From Bacteroidaceae bacterium (GTDB taxonomy: Bacteria; Bacteroidota; Bacteroidia; Bacteroidales; CHK158-818): a stretch of 10,267 bases of DNA. The notes under the pieces are model-generated. The model was not told the origin of the DNA and made no database searches. It saw nothing but the letters and a program-made list of their open reading frames with translations. A program made the translations under genes and the position numbers. Shown in pieces: positions 5,987 through 10,267 of the stretch; the stretch's first letter is position 1; each line of letters begins with the position of its first letter. Location of the stretch: assembly GCA_017467745.1 (NCBI GenBank), contig JAFUKV010000293.1, forward strand, positions 1-10,267, read 5' to 3'.

Positions 5987-7717
5987 TTATTTTTTCGCAT
6001 TTTCTATCCATGTAAGCACATCTGTGTTGGCCGGATTCTGCAAATTGAGTTTGTGCTTTTTATTCAAACCGCAAATTTCTTGATGCAATTTATTGGGGTT
6101 TGCTTCTTGTAGAGATTCGATGGTAATGTATCCTGCTTTTTGGATAACTTCTACCCATTCTTGGGGAATGCCCAATGCTGTATATTTGGCCGCACTGTCT
6201 TTTTTCTGTGTTTTTTCAGGACGCATTTGCGGGAAAAGAAGCACCTCTTGTATGGTTGTCTGTCCGGTCATCAACATAACCAAACGGTCCATGCCGATAC
6301 CGATACCGCCCGTAGGAGGCATACCGTATTCAAGGGCACGTAAGAAGTCTTGGTCTATAAACATAGCTTCGTCGTCTCCTTTTTCTGACAAACGCAACTG
6401 TTCTTCAAACCGTTCACGTTGGTCTATCGGGTCGTTCAGTTCAGAATATGAGTTTGCTAATTCTTTACCGTTTACCATTAATTCGAATCGCTCGGTTAAT
6501 TGCGGATTGTTACGGTGGCGTTTAGTAAGGGGCGACATTTCGATAGGATAGTCTGTGATGAATGTCGGTTGAATGTAATTGCCTTCGCATTTTTCGCCGA
6601 AAATTTCATCGATAAGTTTTCCTTTACCCATTGTTTCGTCTACTTCGATATTCTGTTTTTTACAAACATCGCGCAATTCGTTTTCGTCCATTCCCGTAAT
6701 GTCTATGCCGGTAAACTCTTTAATAGATTCGGTCATGGTGATACGTTTGAACGGAGCCTTGAAACTGATGATGTTATCGCCCATTTTTACTTCTGTGGTT
6801 CCGTTTGTAGCCAAGCAGGTTTTTTCGAGCATTTCTTCTGTAAATTTCATCATCCAGTTATAATCTTTGTAGGCTACGTATAGTTCCATAACCGTGAATT
6901 CCGGATTGTGCGTGCGGTCCATCCCTTCATTGCGGAAGTCGCGAGAAAATTCGTACACGCCTTCAAATCCGCCTACAATAAGGCGTTTTAGATACAGCTC
7001 GTTGGCGATGCGCAAATAAAGGGGAATATTTAACGTGTTATGGTGTGTAATGAACGGACGTGCAGAGGCTCCACCCGGAATAGATTGCAAAACAGGAGTA
7101 TCTACTTCGATGTATCCGTGCGAGTTCATAAATTCGCGCATAGCGTTGAATACCCGCGTACGTTTTAAGAAGATTTCTTTTACGCCGTCGTTTACGATTA
7201 AATCGACGTAGCGTTGCCGATAACGTAATTCGGGGTCGGTAAATGCGTCATATGCCACACCGTCTTTCATTTTTACGATAGGTAGCGGCCGCAATGACTT
7301 CGATAGTATGGTCAATTCTTGCGCATGGACAGTAATTTCTCCCATCTGCGTACGGAATACGAATCCTTTAATTCCGATGAAATCGCCTATATCGGTTAGT
7401 TTTTTGAATACGGTATTGTAAAGTTCTTTGTCTTCGCCGGGACAAAGATCGTCTCTCGAAATATATACTTGTATGCGTCCTTCGGAATCTTGCAACTCTA
7501 TAAAAGACGCTTTTCCCATGATGCGCCGGCTCATGATACGGCCGGCTATTACAACCTGACGAGGGGCTTCGTCATCTTTAAAAGATGCTTTTATTTCTTT
7601 TGTATAAGCATTTACTTTATATTCGGCTGCCGGATACGGGTCTATACCCAGTTTTCGCATTTCGTCAAGACTGTTACGTCTGATAATTTCTTGTTCGCTT
7701 AAATCCAATGAACTCAT
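5987..7717 (-). CDS. lysS: Lysyl-tRNA synthetase, class II, with C-terminal extension
   Basis: This enzyme charges tRNA-Lys with lysine. The protein has 576 residues. An N-terminal OB-fold anticodon-binding domain (about 55-140) precedes the class II catalytic core. The core shows motif 1 around YIEVDTPVLQ (202-211), motif 2 FRNEGMDRTHNPEFT (261-275), and motif 3 GIGIGMDRLVML (471-482). The canonical enzyme ends shortly after FPQMRPE (495-501). Here about 75 further residues follow, with a charged linker and then a small helical region (about 513-576) whose GIPQEWVEVIQKAGYITIESL pattern resembles a helix-hairpin-helix fold. I recall LysRS of the same length in Bacteroides, so the tail looks lineage-typical rather than a local fusion. 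The ATG at 7717 fits the family N-terminus. It is the first gene of lysS-gpsA-pgi. Confidence 0.96.
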   Translation of the reverse strand: MSSLDLSEQEIIRRNSLDEMRKLGIDPYPAAEYKVNAYTKEIKASFKDDEAPRQVVIAGRIMSRRIMGKASFIELQDSEGRIQVYISRDDLCPGEDKELYNTVFKKLTDIGDFIGIKGFVFRTQMGEITVHAQELTILSKSLRPLPIVKMKDGVAYDAFTDPELRYRQRYVDLIVNDGVKEIFLKRTRVFNAMREFMNSHGYIEVDTPVLQSIPGGASARPFITHHNTLNIPLYLRIANELYLKRLIVGGFEGVYEFSRDFRNEGMDRTHNPEFTVMELYVAYKDYNWMMKFTEEMLEKTCLATNGTTEVKMGDNIISFKAPFKRITMTESIKEFTGIDITGMDENELRDVCKKQNIEVDETMGKGKLIDEIFGEKCEGNYIQPTFITDYPIEMSPLTKRHRNNPQLTERFELMVNGKELANSYSELNDPIDQRERFEEQLRLSEKGDDEAMFIDQDFLRALEYGMPPTGGIGIGMDRLVMLMTGQTTIQEVLLFPQMRPEKTQKKDSAAKYTALGIPQEWVEVIQKAGYITIESLQEANPNKLHQEICGLNKKHKLNLQNPANTDVLTWIENAKK

Positions 7718-7810
7718 ACGTATTTGTTTTTATTCGGCAAGATTTTATGTTTGAGAATTCTGATGTTAATAATAAAAGTTTTGCCGATGTCTGTTTTCTG
7801 TAAATTTTCG

Positions 7811-7818
7811 CAAAAGTA
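7811..7818 (-). promoter_or_regulatory. -7 box (TACTTTTG) for the lysS-gpsA-pgi operon
   Basis: Read on the minus strand, 7818-7811 is TACTTTTG, an exact TAnnTTTG match. It implies a start site near 7804 and a leader of about 87 nt before lysS. The expected -33 position has no clear TTTG. I see no obvious leader structure, and the rest of the 230-base gap 7718-7947 holds only the terminator palindrome at 7895-7938. Confidence 0.5.
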
Positions 7819-7894
7819 CGAAAGTTTACTCTAAAATGCACGTGTGGGACGTGAAAATATAATAAATGGTTGATATTCTGATTTAAAATGGATT

Positions 7895-7938
7895 ATAAAC
7901 GAAAAGGGGCGAATTTAAATTCGCCCCTTTTCGTTTAT
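7895..7938. terminator. 44-nt perfect palindrome, terminator of the Crp/Fnr-family gene
   Basis: The two 22-base arms 7895-7916 and 7917-7938 are exactly complementary with no spacer, centred on AATTTAAATT. The core is a GGGGCG/CGCCCC stem flanked by AAAA/TTTT. It lies 9 bases past the stop of the leftward regulator gene and can fold as a hairpin with a loop of about 4 nt. The U-rich outer flank makes it act as an intrinsic terminator. It also insulates the lysS promoter just to its left. Confidence 0.8.
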
Positions 7939-7947
7939 TTGTTCACA

Positions 7948-8664
7948 TTATATTGCCGAGTTGTCTATTTCGTTTTCGTCATCTTGATCCATTTGTAGGA
8001 TTTCTTTTAGTTTGTATCTGTCTAAAATGATGATTTCCTGAGGCGTAAAATCTATAATACCATTTTCTTTCAGGTTGTTAAGAGCTGCCATGAAGATGGA
8101 ACGTTGTACTCCGAAGAATGAATAAAGATCTTTTTGCTTGCAAATAATCCGGATGTCGGTAGATTTGCGTTGAGTAAAACTTAATATCCAAAAAGCTAAA
8201 CGTTCTTTGACATCTCCGGAAGAGATAGATAAAAATGATTCTATTGTTTTTTGCGAACGACGAGAAAGAATGTTTAACAGGTTGATTAAAAATATGGATT
8301 CGTTTTGTAGAATAGTAACGAATGAGGCTTTGGTTATTTGCATGATACCGGTGTCTTCTACTGCAAAAATGTCTCCCGGATAAAAGGTACTGCGTCCGAA
8401 TAGGTGATTCGGCGCTATAACATTAGGAGCGCTGATGACTTCCGAAACTTTTATTTTTCCGGTTTTGTTGATGATTTCCGACCGAACTTTGCCAGATAGA
8501 ATGAATTTGAGGTGAGTACATTCTTCCCCTTTGCGAATGATTTGTTCTCCTGCCGGGTATTTCAAAAAGTGAAATTTCGTTTTTTCAATTAGTTCTGAAA
8601 TTTTATTTCTGCTTATTCCTTGAAAAATAGGAAGTTGCATTAAGTTTTCGTACATGCTGTTCAT
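7948..8664 (-). CDS. Crp/Fnr-family transcriptional regulator
   Basis: This is a cytoplasmic DNA-binding regulator of 238 residues from the ATG chosen here. A cyclic-nucleotide-binding-like beta-roll lies at about 10-115, including PAGEQIIRKGEECTHLKFILSGKV (about 37-60). A long dimerisation helix follows (about 115-150), then a Crp-type winged helix at about 152-215, with KQKDLYSFFGVQRSIFMAALNNLKENGII as the helix-turn-helix. There is no PRxAT/S-type cAMP pocket and no cysteine cluster, so a cAMP or Fnr-type [4Fe-4S] ligand is unlikely. The frame extends upstream to a TTG at 8688, but that codon overlaps the -7 box. I therefore prefer the ATG at 8664; the ATG at 8655 (MYENLMQLPIF) is also possible. 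The acidic C-terminal tail (DQDDENEID) is unusual. It is divergent from the MarC-like gene. The regulon is unknown. Confidence 0.88.
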   Translation of the reverse strand: MNSMYENLMQLPIFQGISRNKISELIEKTKFHFLKYPAGEQIIRKGEECTHLKFILSGKVRSEIINKTGKIKVSEVISAPNVIAPNHLFGRSTFYPGDIFAVEDTGIMQITKASFVTILQNESIFLINLLNILSRRSQKTIESFLSISSGDVKERLAFWILSFTQRKSTDIRIICKQKDLYSFFGVQRSIFMAALNNLKENGIIDFTPQEIIILDRYKLKEILQMDQDDENEIDNSAI

Positions 8665-8685
8665 CGCTCGAAGTATTTTATTCGC

Positions 8686-8693
8686 CAAATTTA
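8686..8693 (-). promoter_or_regulatory. -7 box (TAAATTTG) for the Crp/Fnr-family gene
   Basis: Read on the minus strand, 8693-8686 is TAAATTTG, an exact TAnnTTTG match, giving a start site near 8679 and a leader of about 15 nt to the ATG at 8664. It overlaps the TTG at 8688-8686, which argues against that codon being the true start. Confidence 0.5.
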
Positions 8694-8718
8694 TAAATAA
8701 TTCGTGTAAATGGTTAAT

Positions 8719-8752
8719 ATCAAAACGGAAAAAGCGATAAAAATGTTTTGAT
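8719..8752. promoter_or_regulatory. Inverted repeat ATCAAAAC-N18-GTTTTGAT, candidate operator
   Basis: ATCAAAAC (8719-8726) is the exact reverse complement of GTTTTGAT (8745-8752). The arms lie 25 and 23 nt from the -7 boxes of the two divergent genes (8693 and 8776), so each sits close to the -33 region of one promoter. The TTTG in each arm could also be a poorly spaced -33 element. Binding by the neighbouring Crp/Fnr-family protein is an inference from position. The 18-nt spacer is longer than in a classical Crp site. Confidence 0.35.
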
Positions 8753-8775
8753 GTGACATGTTAAATTTTTTTCGT

Positions 8776-8783
8776 TAACTTTG
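8776..8783 (+). promoter_or_regulatory. -7 box (TAACTTTG) for the MarC-family gene
   Basis: TAACTTTG is an exact TAnnTTTG match 23 bases before the ATG, predicting a leader of about 17 nt. The nearest upstream TTTG (8747-8750) is 25 nt away, longer than the usual spacing, so activation by a bound regulator is conceivable. Confidence 0.5.
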
Positions 8784-8806
8784 AGGGAATCAAATTCTTA
8801 TTTTCT

Positions 8807-9400
8807 ATGGGATATTTAAATTTCGATTTTTTGCAAATAGTAAGCGCTTTTGTTGTGCTGTTTGCCGTGATAGATGTTGCGGGGCTTATCCCGATATTGA
8901 TTTCATTAAAAGAGAAAGGTGAGCAAATCGATGCGAATAAAGCGGCAGTATTTTCTTTGGCAACTTTTTTGGCGTTTTTGTTTATGGGAGATGTGATTTT
9001 GAAACTTTTTGGCGTGGATATATCTTCTTTTGCCGTAGCGGGCGCTTTGGTTATATTCGGGATGGCTATTGAAATGATATTCGGTATCGAATTATTTAAA
9101 ATGGATGGTCCCAAAGGAACTACAACAATTGTTCCGGTGGTTTTTCCTTTGATAGCCGGAGCCGGTTCGTTTACGGCATTGTTGTCGCTGAGAGCGGAGT
9201 ATTTTTTGTCGAATATAATAATAGCGCTTGTTCTGAATATTGCTGTTGTATATTTGGTTATTCGGAAATTGGATTTGATAGCGCGTTTAATAGGAGCCGG
9301 AGGTGTATATGTGTTGAGAAAATTCTTTGGAATTATATTGTTGGCGATTTCGGTAAAATTATTCATGTCTAATTTAAAAACATTACTCTCTTCTATTTGA
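8807..9400 (+). CDS. MarC family (UPF0056) integral membrane protein
   Basis: This is an inner-membrane protein of 197 residues, normal for the MarC/YchE/YhgN family. Six hydrophobic segments are visible at about 8-32, 45-68, 73-94, 106-126, 133-152 and 168-188. The family features are the helix 1 pattern FAVIDVAGLIPI (19-30), where many members have a related D/N-P motif, and the fourth-segment VVFPLIAGAGSFTAL (111-125), matching the conserved P-L-x-A-G-P-G-type motif. The founding name comes from the E. coli mar locus, but a role in antibiotic resistance was not upheld and the transported substrate is unknown. The ATG at 8807 has no Shine-Dalgarno sequence, as is common here. It is divergent from the Crp/Fnr-type regulator and no clear terminator follows. 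Confidence 0.9.
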   Translation: MGYLNFDFLQIVSAFVVLFAVIDVAGLIPILISLKEKGEQIDANKAAVFSLATFLAFLFMGDVILKLFGVDISSFAVAGALVIFGMAIEMIFGIELFKMDGPKGTTTIVPVVFPLIAGAGSFTALLSLRAEYFLSNIIIALVLNIAVVYLVIRKLDLIARLIGAGGVYVLRKFFGIILLAISVKLFMSNLKTLLSSI

Positions 9401-9497
9401 TAGTTGTGTTTGTTGTTCAAATATGCCGAAGCGAGTTTTACTTTGTTTGTGTATTTTAACAAAAACGATAAATCTTAGAATAAAATGATAACAAAAT

Positions 9498-9528
9498 TTT
9501 GTTTTTAGAAAAAACTTTAATATATTCG
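9498..9528 (+). promoter_or_regulatory. Promoter (TTTG-N19-TATATTCG) for the glycogen debranching enzyme gene
   Basis: TTTG at 9498-9501 is followed after 19 nt by TATATTCG (9521-9528), one mismatch from TAnnTTTG, at a typical Bacteroidota spacing. It predicts a start near 9535 and a leader of about 67 nt. The rest of the AT-rich gap 9401-9601 contains no gene or strong hairpin that I can see. Confidence 0.45.
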
Positions 9529-9601
9529 TATCAATTAATTCTTAGAGTATTTAACGACATAAGAAGATGATAATCTTTTTTGCTTTAATATCAGATATAC
9601 T

Positions 9602-10267
9602 ATGAGTTACTTGAAATTTGATAAAAAGACAATGATAAATCTGGAACAATCTTTGCCCAAAGAATTGCTCCGCACCAATAAGTCGGGGGCTTATCATTGT
9701 ACGTCTATCGTCAATTGCAATACGCGTAAGCAGCATGGTGTGTTAGTGATTCCGATTCCGGAACTGGATGCGGAAAATCATGTTATGCTTTCGTCTTTTG
9801 ATGAGACGGTAATACAGCATGGGGCTGAGTTTAATTTAGGGATACATAAGTATCAGGGTGATTGTTATAGTCCTAACGGGCATAAGTATATACGGGAGTT
9901 CGATTGTGAATCCGTACCGCGTACTGTGTATCGTGTAGGAGGTGTGATTCTGACCAAAGAAAAAGTTTTTATCTCTCATGAAAACAGAATCTTGATAAAA
10001 TATACACTGGTTGAGGCGCATTCTCCCACGACATTGCGGTTTAAGCCGTTCTTGGCATTCCGAAATGTTAATTCTCTAACGTATGAAAACGATGCGGTAG
10101 ACCGTTCGTACGAACAGGTTGAAAATGGTATCAGTGCATGCCTTTATTCGGGATACCCCCGCTTGTATATGCAGTTTAATAAACCGGCGGAGTTTGTGTA
10201 TCAACCGCACTGGAACAAAGGAATCGAGTATCAAAAAGAGCTTGAACGGGGATATGACTATAAAGAA
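9602..10267 (+). CDS. Glycogen debranching enzyme, N-terminal part (cut by window edge)
   Basis: The frame opens at ATG 9602 and stays open for 222 codons to the last base, so only roughly the first third of an expected 640-660-residue protein is visible. It matches the N-terminal domain of the bacterial/archaeal amylo-alpha-1,6-glucosidase type debranching enzyme. The markers are NKSGAY (26-31), NTRKQHGVLV (40-49), the central FKPFLAFRN (147-155), and ERGYDYKE (215-222) near the edge. This domain is a beta-sandwich. The catalytic (alpha/alpha)6 barrel that hydrolyses alpha-1,6 branch points lies beyond the edge. The role is cytoplasmic glycogen breakdown or remodelling. In Bacteroides relatives such genes are often followed by a glycosyltransferase and a GH57 enzyme, which could be tested in the downstream sequence. 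Confidence 0.9.
   Translation, partial: MSYLKFDKKTMINLEQSLPKELLRTNKSGAYHCTSIVNCNTRKQHGVLVIPIPELDAENHVMLSSFDETVIQHGAEFNLGIHKYQGDCYSPNGHKYIREFDCESVPRTVYRVGGVILTKEKVFISHENRILIKYTLVEAHSPTTLRFKPFLAFRNVNSLTYENDAVDRSYEQVENGISACLYSGYPRLYMQFNKPAEFVYQPHWNKGIEYQKELERGYDYKE

Noticed and set aside
6093..6551. Plus-strand open frame of 152 codons inside lysS.
   Set aside because: It is antisense to conserved LysRS motif 3 and its surrounding core and shows no family resemblance. It is a shadow frame.
7718..7810. Possible T-box or other riboswitch in the lysS leader.
   Set aside because: The leader is short and AT-rich with no T-box sequence, no anti-terminator/terminator pair and no recognisable aptamer core.
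8752..8765. TGTGA half-site like the E. coli Crp operator.
   Set aside because: There is no matching TCACA half at the required spacing, and the regulator lacks an evident cAMP pocket.
8761..9462. Long minus-strand open frame (233 codons) opposite the MarC-family gene.
   Set aside because: Its composition (Asn, Thr, Ile, Lys and Ala rich) is that of the complement of a hydrophobic membrane-protein gene. The plus-strand frame has family motifs, a promoter and a sensible start.
9491..9506. ACAAAATTTTGT palindrome followed by T residues, as a terminator of the MarC-family gene.
   Set aside because: The stem is almost all A-T and very short, and it overlaps the -33 element of the next gene's promoter, so termination is not convincing.
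1..10267. A mobile element, defence island, CRISPR array or biosynthetic cluster that would make the window an accessory region.
   Set aside because: No transposase, integrase, toxin, nuclease, direct-repeat array or abrupt change in base composition was seen. All identified genes are widely conserved housekeeping or envelope functions.

Overview
The window looks like a piece of a Bacteroidales (Bacteroidota) chromosome. The genome is moderately AT-rich. Most starts lack a Shine-Dalgarno sequence, and Bacteroidota-type -7 boxes (TAnnTTTG) precede most transcription units. The protein set also fits the order: a 530-residue IorA without its ferredoxin tail, a 576-residue LysRS with a C-terminal extension, and a lysS-gpsA-pgi cluster. 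I cannot name the genus from sequence alone. Everything recognised is core metabolism or cell-envelope housekeeping. I see no mobile element, CRISPR array, complete RNA gene or defence system.

Layout, left to right. Bases 1-157 are a divergent intergenic region. A strong leftward promoter points off the left edge, and a rightward -7 box serves mltG (158-1213, +), a lytic transglycosylase that terminates peptidoglycan strands. The iorA-iorB operon (1333-3522, +) has its own promoter and encodes a two-subunit indolepyruvate (aryl-2-oxoacid):ferredoxin oxidoreductase. A 14-bp bidirectional terminator (3549-3580) separates it from a convergent leftward operon, lysS-gpsA-pgi (7717-3600, -). That operon encodes lysyl-tRNA synthetase, glycerol-3-phosphate dehydrogenase and glucose-6-phosphate isomerase. 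It has one recognisable promoter (near 7811-7818) and gaps of only 18 and 29 nt.

A 44-nt perfect palindrome (7895-7938) ends the next leftward gene, a Crp/Fnr-family regulator (7948-8664, -). The regulator is divergent from a six-helix MarC-family membrane protein (8807-9400, +). The 142-nt region between them contains two outward promoters and an 8-nt inverted repeat placed almost symmetrically between them, a candidate operator. The right end (9602-10267, +) is the N-terminal third of a glycogen debranching enzyme, cut by the window edge and preceded by its own promoter.

Functional links: pgi, gpsA and the debranching enzyme connect glycogen, hexose phosphate and glycerolipid metabolism. 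IorAB links aromatic 2-oxoacids to ferredoxin redox. MltG and probably MarC act at the inner membrane. The least explained signals are regulatory: the symmetric crp/marC divergent promoter and the leftward promoter plus hairpin at the left edge.
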